DNA of 9,738 nucleotides from Rhodospirillales bacterium (GTDB taxonomy: Bacteria; Pseudomonadota; Alphaproteobacteria; Acetobacterales; Acetobacteraceae), in NCBI GenBank assembly GCA_018971905.1, contig JAGWZS010000051.1, forward strand, positions 1 to 9,738. Direction: 5' to 3'. The translations under genes and the position numbers were made by a program. The notes beneath the pieces are model-generated. The model made no database searches, had not been told where the DNA came from, and saw nothing but the letters and a program-made list of their open reading frames with translations. Position 1 is the first letter of the stretch, and every line of letters begins with the position of its first letter. Below are positions 1 through 5,577 of this stretch, piece by piece.

Positions 1-213
1 CAAAATAACATCATTCAAGGATCTTCCGCGACCAGTACTCTGAGCGCTCTCACCGGAAAAAGCGGCGTCACTTCGTCGAGCGGCTATCAAGCGGGGGAAC
101 AAGGCGATATTCAGTCTGGTAACAGCAACTCCTTCTCTCTGAGCGGTGTCGATCAACAAGTTAAAACGAAGGCGTGCAATCTCGTTCTTCAGCACGCCCA
201 GTCCTTGTTGTAG
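1..213 (+). CDS. C-terminal end of an unrecognised protein, cut by the left edge
   Basis: Frame 1 is open from the first base to a TAG at 211-213, giving the last 70 residues of a protein whose start lies outside the window. The visible part is rich in Ser, Gly, Gln, Asn and Thr (for example SSSGYQAGEQGDIQSGNSNS) and has no hydrophobic segment, which suits an exported or surface-type protein or a disordered tail. I do not recognise the family. The last residues (KTKACNLVLQHAQSLL) look less like the preceding sequence, so the tail may be a frameshifted or truncated end. The opposite strand is also stop-free here in the same codon register, so the coding strand is not certain. It lies inside the low-GC segment left of the tRNA fragment, so it probably belongs to the integrated element and not the chromosomal backbone. 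Confidence 0.35.
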   Translation, partial: QNNIIQGSSATSTLSALTGKSGVTSSSGYQAGEQGDIQSGNSNSFSLSGVDQQVKTKACNLVLQHAQSLL

Positions 214-225
214 GCAAATATCCTT

Positions 226-247
226 AGGGGTGAAGGAGTTCGCCCCT
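226..247 (+). terminator. Weak hairpin after the partial left-edge gene
   Basis: Arms AGGGGTGAA and TTCGCCCCT pair over 9 bp with one G-T wobble around a GGAG loop. The hairpin begins 12 bases after the stop at 213 and is followed by only a short TT before CCGC. It could end transcription from the left-edge gene, but the missing T-tract makes this a weak call. Confidence 0.25.
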
Positions 248-304
248 TTCCGCGCCGCCCTCTTCAGATCCCCACGAGGCTTGCTGATAGCCCCCCTCAG
301 GCGT

Positions 305-321
305 AGACGCGTGTCGCGTCT
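305..321. repeat. Perfect 7-bp inverted repeat
   Basis: AGACGCG and CGCGTCT are exact reverse complements around a TGT spacer, followed by CAGCTTTT. It stands alone in otherwise featureless DNA near the end of the presumed element. It could be a protein-binding site, a small hairpin or chance. Confidence 0.35.
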
Positions 322-544
322 CAGCTTTTGGCAGAACCAGCGCACCTGGACACCCCAGTGACCGCCCACGAGTGGTCTCGACTTGTGGCGAGGCGGTGTA
401 CGAGATTTGAGCTCGCTGGCCTCCCTGATGACTTGGACGACCACAACAGCGCTGATCGGAACCCCTCTCGAACAGATTTTATGATTTGATATCAGAACGT
501 TGCTGTGATTTGACGAGAGCTCCCATTTCGACGCCGATTCACAT

Positions 545-597
545 GCAGCGGTTTTGTAGACCGAAGGTCGGGGGTTCAAATCCCTCACCCGGCACCA
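545..597 (+). tRNA. 3' fragment of tRNA-Thr(UGU); likely attachment-site remnant
   Basis: The sequence holds the right part of a tRNA: anticodon arm with stem CGGT/ACCG (outer pair mismatched) around loop TTTGTAG, giving anticodon TGT (Thr) at 555-557; a variable loop; a T-arm GGGGG-TTCAAAT-CCCTC; then ACCCGGC, discriminator A and CCA at 595-597. The matching 5' acceptor strand (GCCGGGT) and a D-arm are absent from the 40 bases upstream, so this is not a complete gene. Loop position 38 is G, where A is usual after this anticodon, which may be drift in a non-functional copy. A fragment running from the anticodon arm to CCA is what tyrosine recombinases leave at the distal end of an element inserted in a tRNA gene. 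The intact tRNA-Thr should lie left of the window. The convergent LuxR gene ends 3 bases beyond the CCA. Confidence 0.8.
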
Positions 598-600
598 GCT

Positions 601-1368
601 CTATTCCCGTGGCATGAACAGCGCAAAAATCTCGGCCTGGCTGGAAACCTGCAACTTCTCATAGAGATTGCGCCGGTGGACCTTCACCGTCTCCGGTGAA
701 ATCGCCAGCCGCGTTGCGATGGCCTTGCTGGAATGGCCGGCCAGCAGCAACATCGCGGTCTGCACCTCACGGTCGGTGAGTTGCGGGAAGCCGCAGCGCA
801 ACTGCTCCTCCAGGCTCACCCCCTGGTTGGGCGCCACGCCGGCCGATGAAATTTGCAGCACCGAGGCCACCCGCATCATTGGCAGCAGCCAGGGCGCATA
901 CAGACAGAGCAGCCCAACTTCCGCATCCGTGAAGCGCAGCTTGGAGCCCAGCGAGAGTGTCAGCACCCCGTGCGGCGCCATCGGCAGCATGAACTGCACC
1001 TCGTCCTCGAACACGTTCAGGGCGAAATAACGCTGGTAATATTCGGTTTTGCGGAAATGCTCCGCCGCCACCTCGTCCAGCCGGTACAACCCTGGCGTGA
1101 AGGCGCCTTGGGAAAACAGATAGAACGGATCAAGTGAATAGAAGCTGCGCACATATTCAGTGAACAGCACATCCTCCACCTGGTCGCTATCGCCCTCATA
1201 CAGAACCTGCGGGGATTGCGCCGCGCGGAAGATCATCGCCACCCAGGAATCGAACCCCACCCCATGGCGCAGGAATGCCGACAGAGCGGGCCAGAACCCC
1301 TCGCCGCCAATATGTTCCATCACCCTGGCCAGGCGCTGGTGAAAGGCCAAGTCAGAGACCGGAACCAT
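601..1368 (-). CDS. LuxR-family transcriptional regulator
   Basis: A 255-residue DNA-binding regulator. The C-terminal GerE/LuxR helix-turn-helix is clear: FPQLTDREVQTAMLLLAG (194-211), then SKAIATRLAISPETVKVHRR (214-233) and NLYEKLQVSSQAEIFALF (234-251). The N-terminal 170 residues form a sensor-like domain containing LDPFYLF (79-85). I cannot see the canonical acyl-homoserine-lactone residue set, so it is best described as a LuxR solo with an unknown ligand. The ATG at 1366-1368 follows a run of six G on the minus strand, 3 bases upstream, as a ribosome-binding site. It is divergent from the aminopeptidase gene across 112 bases, so that operon and its own gene are the obvious targets. Its stop TAG (601-603) abuts the tRNA fragment. 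Family call is firm; ligand and target are inference. Confidence 0.9.
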   Translation of the reverse strand: MVPVSDLAFHQRLARVMEHIGGEGFWPALSAFLRHGVGFDSWVAMIFRAAQSPQVLYEGDSDQVEDVLFTEYVRSFYSLDPFYLFSQGAFTPGLYRLDEVAAEHFRKTEYYQRYFALNVFEDEVQFMLPMAPHGVLTLSLGSKLRFTDAEVGLLCLYAPWLLPMMRVASVLQISSAGVAPNQGVSLEEQLRCGFPQLTDREVQTAMLLLAGHSSKAIATRLAISPETVKVHRRNLYEKLQVSSQAEIFALFMPRE

Positions 1369-1480
1369 CTACCCCCCGATTGTTATGCCTCTACCCCATT
1401 CATGGGATGGCAAAGGCTGAAACATATCTGCCATCTTCGCGTTCAGGCCAATAGACAATTTTTCCTTGGCGGAGACCATA
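1369..1480. promoter_or_regulatory. Divergent promoter region with candidate LuxR operator
   Basis: These 112 bases separate the divergent LuxR and aminopeptidase starts and must hold both promoters. A 12-base perfect palindrome, CCCATTCATGGG, lies at 1395-1406, within about 40 bases of the regulator start and 75 of the peptidase start. Its placement fits an operator for the LuxR protein, but one short palindrome can occur by chance. I see no convincing sigma-70 -35/-10 pair. A ribosome-binding site GGCGGAG (1468-1474) serves the peptidase. Confidence 0.4.
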
Positions 1481-2560
1481 ATGAAACAAAAACGCCCCCG
1501 CGGCCGGGAACTTGGGCTACTCCTGCCCGGCACCCCAGGGCCATTCAACGCCATCACCGACGTGCCCGGCATTTCCGTTGGCTTCACCACGCTGATTGAC
1601 GAGACAGCATCCGGCGCTTGCATCCGCACCGGCGTCACCGCAATTCTTCCTAGACCCAAACAGGATCTTTTGAATCCACTCTGGGCCGGGCATTTTTCCA
1701 TGAACGGCAATGGCGAGCTTACCGGCTGCCACTGGATCGATGAGGCCGGCTGCTTTACCGGCCCGATCGCTATCACCAACACTTGCTCGCTCGGCATGGC
1801 GCATCACGGCATCATGCGGTGGCTGGCGCGGCAATTTCCTGATGCGGTTGGCGAAACCTTTTGGCCCCTGCCCGTGGTTGGCGAAACCTTCGATGGCTGG
1901 CTGAACGACATCGCCGGGCTGCACATCACCGAGGATCACGTGCTCGCCGCCATCAACAGCGCCGCCACCGGCCCGGTGGCGGAAGGCAATGTCGGCGGCG
2001 GCACTGGCATGATCACCTATGAGTTCAAAGGTGGCACCGGCACATCCTCGCGCCGTTTCAAAACGCGCATGGGCGACTATATGCTGGGCGCCATCGTGCA
2101 GGCCAATCACGGCCTGCGCCCCTGGCTGAAAATCTGCGGCGCTAATGTGGGCGAGCTGATGCCGGAAAATCGCATCTGGCAAGAAGAACGCGGCTCCATC
2201 ATCGCCATCGTCGCCACCGATGCCCCGCTGCTGCCCACGCAATTGCGCCGTGTGGCCAAACGCATCGCCATCGGCATGGGGCGCGGCGGCACGCCATCTG
2301 GCAACAACTCAGGCGACATCTATCTCGCCTTCTCCACCGCCAACAATCAGGGCCATTTCCCAGAACCGCAAACCTTGCGCTTCGAGGCCGTCAGCAATGA
2401 CGATCTGGATGCCATGTTCATGGCTACGGTCGAGGCGGTGGACGAAGCCATCTTGAATGCCATGCTCGCGGCTGAAACCATCACCGGCAAGCGCGGCCAC
2501 AAGGTTCACGCCATCGACCCTGAGCGCCTGCGCGCTCTGGTTCTCAAACATCATTCATAA
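1481..2560 (+). CDS. P1-family (DmpA/BapA-type) self-processing aminopeptidase
   Basis: A 359-residue N-terminal-nucleophile hydrolase of MEROPS family P1/S58, which includes L-aminopeptidase D-Ala-esterase/amidase DmpA and beta-peptidyl aminopeptidases BapA. These enzymes cleave themselves at a Gly-Ser bond to make alpha and beta subunits, and the new N-terminal Ser is the nucleophile. Here the site is Gly238-Ser239 in ERGSIIAIVATDAPLL. Other family marks are ITDVPGISVG (25-34), PVVGETFDGW (131-140), EGNVGGGTGM (168-177), QANHG with Asn209, and NNSGDIYLAFST (275-286). Length is normal and no key motif is missing. The start is ATG 1481, preceded by GGCGGAG six bases upstream; an in-frame TTG at 1466 would overlap that site. 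No signal peptide is seen, so it is probably cytoplasmic. The permease follows 64 bases downstream. Substrate (beta-peptide, D-amino amide or ordinary peptide) cannot be read from sequence. Confidence 0.93.
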   Translation: MKQKRPRGRELGLLLPGTPGPFNAITDVPGISVGFTTLIDETASGACIRTGVTAILPRPKQDLLNPLWAGHFSMNGNGELTGCHWIDEAGCFTGPIAITNTCSLGMAHHGIMRWLARQFPDAVGETFWPLPVVGETFDGWLNDIAGLHITEDHVLAAINSAATGPVAEGNVGGGTGMITYEFKGGTGTSSRRFKTRMGDYMLGAIVQANHGLRPWLKICGANVGELMPENRIWQEERGSIIAIVATDAPLLPTQLRRVAKRIAIGMGRGGTPSGNNSGDIYLAFSTANNQGHFPEPQTLRFEAVSNDDLDAMFMATVEAVDEAILNAMLAAETITGKRGHKVHAIDPERLRALVLKHHS

Positions 2561-2592
2561 GGGCGGCAAACGCCCAAACGCCGGTCCCGGCT
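2561..2592 (+). repeat. Two small inverted repeats between peptidase and permease
   Basis: Directly after the peptidase stop, GGGCG-GCAAA-CGCCC (2561-2575) can form a 5-bp hairpin, and GCCG-GTCC-CGGC (2580-2591) a 4-bp one, followed by TTT. They could protect or partly end the upstream message, but are short, so the two genes are still likely cotranscribed. Confidence 0.25.
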
Positions 2593-2624
2593 TTAGAGAG
2601 GTTTATCAAGCGAGGAGACAGATA

Positions 2625-4016
2625 ATGGAACCCACAACCGCCCTGGCCCACAAACCAGGAACCTTGAAACGAAGCATGAAAATGCTTGGCACGCTGCTCA
2701 TAACGCTTTCGGCCGTTACACCGGCGTCCTCAGTCTTTATCATTATCCCAGGCATCATCGCCTCGGCGGGCACAGGCGCGTTTCTCAGCATGGTCATCGC
2801 CGCATTCGTCGGCGTGTGCATGGCGCTGGTCTATGCTGAATTGTCCTCCGCCTATCCGCTCACCGGCGGGGAATATGCCATTGTCGGGCGTGTGGTCGGG
2901 CCAATCACGGGCTTTGTCGTGATGGGCGTTAATCTTGTTACCGTTGTTCTCATCCTCGCCGTCATCGCGCTTGGTATGTCAACATATCTTGGTGTTTTAT
3001 TTCCCGCTTTGCCAATGGTCCCAACCGCCATAGCCACCGTAGCACTCACCACTCTCATAGGTATTCTCAACATACGTTCCAACGCCATCCTCACCGGTAT
3101 CTTTCTGGTTATCGAGATTCTAGCACTTTTGGCGCTAGCGTGGCTGGGGTTCTTTCACGCCGCCAGGCCGATCACCGACCTCATCAACCACCCGGTCATT
3201 CTCAGCAATGGCCATCTCATCCATGCACCCTTCGCAACCATTGGCATGGCCACCGCCGTCGCCATCTTCGCTTATAACGGCTATGGCACCGCGGTTTATT
3301 TCGGTGAAGAAACGCATGATCCCAAGCGCCATATTGCGCGGGCCATTCTCTGGGCGCTGGTGATCACCGTCGCCGCCGAACTGATTCCACTCACCGCCAT
3401 GCTCATCGGCGCGCCGGATCTCAACAACTTCCTCGGCTCATCCAATATGATGAGCGATTTCATCGGCACGCTGGGCGGCCCCACAGTCAATACCGTAATC
3501 AGCCTTGGCATTGCGCTGGCTATTTTCAATGCCGTCATCGCCATCATGTTGCAGTCCGCGCGTCTGTTCTACAGCACCGGGCGTGACATGATCTGGCCCG
3601 CGCCGATTTCCAAGGCTCTCATGCAAACCCACGTGCGTTTCCATTCCCCCTGGGTGGCCACGGTGATTAGCGGCGTGCTCGCCGTCTTGGCCTGTCTGGT
3701 AAGTGAGAATGTGCTGTTCGTCGTCACCGGCACCGGGTTGATCGTGACCTACGGCGCGCTCTGCATCGCCGTCATCAAGGGCCGTCTGAAAGGCAGTACC
3801 GCCCACGGGGAATACCGCATGCCGCTATTCCCGCTCGCACCCGTCATCGCTATGGTGGTGATGCTCTACGTCATCTACACCAACTGGCTTGACCCGGTGA
3901 TCGGTCGTCCGAGCCTGTTCACAACACTCGGCATCTGCGCCGTCTCCATCGCCTATTACGTGCTGGTGCTGCGCCGGCGCGGGGCTTGGGTGCTGCGCGG
4001 GCCGGAGGATTTATAA
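2625..4016 (+). CDS. APC-family amino acid/amine permease
   Basis: A 463-residue inner-membrane transporter of the amino acid-polyamine-organocation superfamily, probably with about 12 membrane spans. Family marks: the unwound first-helix region VTPASSVF (31-38), AELSSAYPLTGGEY (71-84), FAYNGYGTAVYFGEET-HDPKRHIARA (215-240, the usual EE-t-dP-r segment) and SARLFYSTGRDMIWP (311-325, the conserved sR-lyalaRDg-P region). The start is ATG 2625, with GAGGAG at 2612-2617 seven bases upstream; the same frame is open further left but that only overlaps the peptidase gene. It lies 64 bases after the aminopeptidase, so the pair looks like an operon importing a substrate of, or exchanging a product from, that enzyme. 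APC substrates are not predictable from these motifs. A strong hairpin follows at 4029-4052. Confidence 0.92.
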   Translation: MEPTTALAHKPGTLKRSMKMLGTLLITLSAVTPASSVFIIIPGIIASAGTGAFLSMVIAAFVGVCMALVYAELSSAYPLTGGEYAIVGRVVGPITGFVVMGVNLVTVVLILAVIALGMSTYLGVLFPALPMVPTAIATVALTTLIGILNIRSNAILTGIFLVIEILALLALAWLGFFHAARPITDLINHPVILSNGHLIHAPFATIGMATAVAIFAYNGYGTAVYFGEETHDPKRHIARAILWALVITVAAELIPLTAMLIGAPDLNNFLGSSNMMSDFIGTLGGPTVNTVISLGIALAIFNAVIAIMLQSARLFYSTGRDMIWPAPISKALMQTHVRFHSPWVATVISGVLAVLACLVSENVLFVVTGTGLIVTYGALCIAVIKGRLKGSTAHGEYRMPLFPLAPVIAMVVMLYVIYTNWLDPVIGRPSLFTTLGICAVSIAYYVLVLRRRGAWVLRGPEDL

Positions 4017-4028
4017 AGAGCTTTTCAA

Positions 4029-4052
4029 GTGGCCTCTTTGCGAAGAGGCCAC
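4029..4052. terminator. Perfect 10-bp hairpin after the permease
   Basis: GTGGCCTCTT (4029-4038) and AAGAGGCCAC (4043-4052) pair perfectly around TGCG, starting 12 bases after the permease stop. Downstream bases are CAATTGCC, with no T-run on either strand, so it is not a textbook intrinsic terminator. Its position between convergent genes (permease stop 4016, minus-strand gene stop 4153) suggests a two-way transcription end or an mRNA-stabilising 3' structure. Confidence 0.6.
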
Positions 4053-4152
4053 CAATTGCCTCGCGAGTTAAAACAGTCACCCGGTTTGGACAAACAAGCA
4101 CTTCGATCCACGTGCCTCGTGGGAACGACGTTTCTGCTCACGGCATTGCTGC

Positions 4153-4458
4153 TTATATGCGCTCTCCTACATCCATGCCTGCGGCGCTCAGACGCTCGGC
4201 GAGTGATTTCGCTTTGTCATCCAGACGATCCAGCAGCCAAAGGGTGTTGGCGGCAAAGACTTCTGGTACCCAAGCCTCGATCTTGTCGTCGCCAGCTTTG
4301 GCTTCTTTCAAATCCGCGGCGATGGCCTCCTCCATCAGCTTGATGATGGACTGCACCCGGTCCCAATCGGTTAGGAAATCGCGAGATACAAAAAGCGCCA
4401 TTGTACGAGCATCGTCGCAGGGTGCCTGCTTGGCCGAAGTTTTGGCGGGACCGCTCAT
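4153..4458 (-). CDS. Small hypothetical protein (101 aa), second of a coupled pair
   Basis: I do not recognise a named family. The start is well supported: ATG at 4456-4458 has AGGAGG (plus-strand CCTCCT, 4465-4470) six bases upstream and overlaps the stop of the preceding gene in an ATGA, implying translational coupling. The protein is predicted mostly helical and acidic, with SIIKLMEEAIAADLKEAKAG in the middle and FAANTLWLLDRLDDKAKSLA near the C-terminus. No membrane span, signal peptide or nucleotide-binding motif is visible. Pairs of small helical proteins of this style are common in prophages and plasmids of alphaproteobacteria, without assigned function; that likeness is an impression. 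A longer frame reaching 4530 exists but ignores the strong ribosome-binding site. Confidence 0.65.
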   Translation of the reverse strand: MSGPAKTSAKQAPCDDARTMALFVSRDFLTDWDRVQSIIKLMEEAIAADLKEAKAGDDKIEAWVPEVFAANTLWLLDRLDDKAKSLAERLSAAGMDVGERI

Positions 4459-4829
4459 GCCACACCTCCTGCCAGGGTGATGAGATCGCGAATGACTGCG
4501 CGAGTCATGGCGCTGCTGTATCCTGAGCAAGTAGCATTGCCGGGCTGCATCACCTCCTCGTCATACAAAGCCAGGGCTTTGGCTCGCGCAATCACGCCAG
4601 CCAGACTGGCGGCGCGCGTCTCGACGGCGTCCTTTATCGCCATGCCGATCTGCTCATAGACAGGGTCAAGCTGTTCATCCGGCACGTCCTGCTTCATTGC
4701 ATCGTAAGCCTTGAAAAGGGCGCTACGTTTCTGGCTGGCATCAGCTATATCGCTGCACGCCGCAATAAGCTTCTGATCGGCCTGAAGCTGGCCCAAAGTG
4801 GTCTTGAGTACTCTCAGCTCTAGCCGCAA
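4455..4829 (-). CDS. Small hypothetical protein (about 124 aa), first of a coupled pair
   Basis: Unrecognised by name, but the layout resembles small phage/plasmid proteins of alphaproteobacteria: an N-terminal helical part around ADQKLIAACSDIADASQKR, a middle LDPVYEQIGMAIKDAVETRA, then a conserved-looking SLAGVIARAKALALYDEEV and a C-terminal AVIRDLITLAGG. The stop at 4455-4457 overlaps the next gene's ATG. The start is uncertain. The frame opens after a TAA at 4860-4862, contains no ATG in its 5' part, and the best candidate is TTG at 4827-4829, four bases after the stop of a 28-codon ORF. No good ribosome-binding site precedes it. Either reinitiation from that short ORF or a frameshift near 4835 could explain this, and the gene may be a 5'-damaged remnant. 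Confidence 0.55.
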   Translation of the reverse strand: MRLELRVLKTTLGQLQADQKLIAACSDIADASQKRSALFKAYDAMKQDVPDEQLDPVYEQIGMAIKDAVETRAASLAGVIARAKALALYDEEVMQPGNATCSGYSSAMTRAVIRDLITLAGGVA

Positions 4830-4833
4830 CCGC

Positions 4834-4920
4834 TTAGCCAGGCAGCAAATATTCTGCCTTTATGCGATCCAATGGCCGCTCCGGCACGTAATCTATCAGT
4901 GAAACATCGTGCGGGATCAT
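4834..4920 (-). CDS. Possible 28-aa ORF upstream of the small gene pair
   Basis: ATG at 4918-4920 opens a 28-codon frame whose product (SLIDYVPERPLDRIKAEYLL inside it) looks protein-like, ending TAA at 4834-4836 four bases before the TTG start of the next gene. It could be a small leader whose translation feeds reinitiation, or the true N-terminus of the next gene separated from it by a frameshift. No ribosome-binding site precedes the ATG, and the segment overlaps the presumed promoter of the opposite-strand gene, so chance remains possible. Confidence 0.25.
   Translation of the reverse strand: MIPHDVSLIDYVPERPLDRIKAEYLLPG
4865..4894 (+). promoter_or_regulatory. Candidate ECF (RpoE-ChrR type) promoter for the DUF6134 pair
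   Basis: CGATCC (4865-4870) and TAATCT (4889-4894, preceded by ACG) are 18 bases apart, close to the TGATCC / CGTAA-like elements I recall for group IV sigma factor RpoE of Rhodobacter and relatives. Transcription would start near 4900, about 23 bases before the ATG at 4924. The first base of the -35 differs from consensus (C for T). The facing operon belongs to families known from that regulon, which makes the match more plausible, but it rests on one by-eye match. Confidence 0.35.
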
Positions 4921-4923
4921 CAC

Positions 4924-5577
4924 ATGCGGCGGCGCGGCTGGTTGTTGGGCGTTACGGGGTTATTCGTGGGTGCAGGCAGCGCCCCGGCGTTCACTGTGCC
5001 ATCAAACAGGCGGCTGGCCTTTGAAATCTGGCGCAAGGGTAGTCAGATTGGTACCCATGTGCTCGATTTTGTACAAAAAGACGGTGCCCTTACCATCACC
5101 ATCGCCGTGCGTATCGCTGTGTTTTTTGGGCCGATTCGGATTTTTCATTACACGATGGACGCCATTGAACAATGGGCGGACGGGCAGGTTTTTCATGTTG
5201 AGTCCATTACAAATGATGATGGCACGCACGATCACATGCGTGCCGACCGCACCTCTGCCGGGCTGAGTGTGCAAGGCACGGGTACGGCGCCGTATATTGC
5301 CCCGCCCAATGCTCTGCCCGCCACGCATTGGAACATCGCCGAGCTGAACGGTCCATGGATCAACCCGCAAAATGGCAAGCTCAGCCATCCGCGCATCACA
5401 TCATTGGGCGAGGAGACCGTGGCGCTCGCTCATGGCGCTACGGCACGCGGGACGCATTACCGTGTTTCGGGCGATGCCGATCTCGACCTATGGTACGCCA
5501 CGGACCAAAGCTGGCTGAGCTTGAGTTTCACCGGCCAGGATGGTTCGGCCATCCGCTATCTGCGCAGCGCCGGATGA
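4924..5577 (+). CDS. DUF6134-like exported protein
   Basis: A 217-residue protein with an N-terminal export signal: MRRRGWLLGVTGLFVGAGSA then a likely cut after APA near residue 22. RRGWLL is loosely Tat-like, but Sec export is equally possible. The mature part looks like a beta-rich domain, with LAFEIWRKGSQIGTHVLDF (31-49), EQWADGQVFHVESITNDDG (82-100) and LPATHWN (131-137), the pattern I associate with DUF6134 proteins of unknown function in alphaproteobacteria. I chose ATG 4924, preceded by GGGA seven bases upstream; GTG 4909 in frame is an alternative that would lengthen the N-region by five residues. The stop overlaps the next gene's start (ATGA), so the two are coupled. The facing lipid-modification operon suggests a cell-envelope or periplasmic role; that is inference. 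Confidence 0.75.
   Translation: MRRRGWLLGVTGLFVGAGSAPAFTVPSNRRLAFEIWRKGSQIGTHVLDFVQKDGALTITIAVRIAVFFGPIRIFHYTMDAIEQWADGQVFHVESITNDDGTHDHMRADRTSAGLSVQGTGTAPYIAPPNALPATHWNIAELNGPWINPQNGKLSHPRITSLGEETVALAHGATARGTHYRVSGDADLDLWYATDQSWLSLSFTGQDGSAIRYLRSAG

Larger units (their letters stand above)
1..545. mobile_element. Probable right end of an element integrated at tRNA-Thr
   Basis: This stretch ends exactly where the 3' fragment of tRNA-Thr begins and differs from everything to its right: GC is visibly lower, no family is recognised, and plus-strand frames are broken (frame 1 stops at 211, 304, 487 and 514). Because the tRNA fragment points rightwards, standard tRNA-targeted integration puts the whole tRNA and usually the integrase gene at the far left end, outside the window. 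No integrase, IS terminal repeat or transposase is visible in these 545 bases. Apart from the partial frame at 1-213 and two small inverted repeats, I see nothing functional in 214-544. The assignment rests on the tRNA scar and compositional change only. Confidence 0.45.

Noticed and set aside
146..361. 71-codon plus-strand frame in the left segment
   Set aside because: Arg/Pro/Ser-rich, no ribosome-binding site, overlaps two other open registers, no resemblance to a family.
1..545. IS or transposase remnant
   Set aside because: Checked translations for DDE, HUH and tyrosine-recombinase-like motifs by eye and found none; no terminal inverted repeats.
1517..2242. 241-codon minus-strand frame
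   Set aside because: Antisense shadow of the P1 aminopeptidase; Gly/Ala/Asp-rich composition typical of reversed GC-rich genes, no motif.
2457..2624. Longer permease start overlapping the peptidase gene
   Set aside because: The 56 extra residues are out-of-frame peptidase sequence; ATG 2625 has a GAGGAG site at correct spacing.
3986..4480. 164-codon plus-strand frame opposite the small minus genes
   Set aside because: The minus-strand genes have a strong AGGAGG site, ATGA coupling and coherent helical products; this frame is Ser/Arg-rich and overlaps the permease end.
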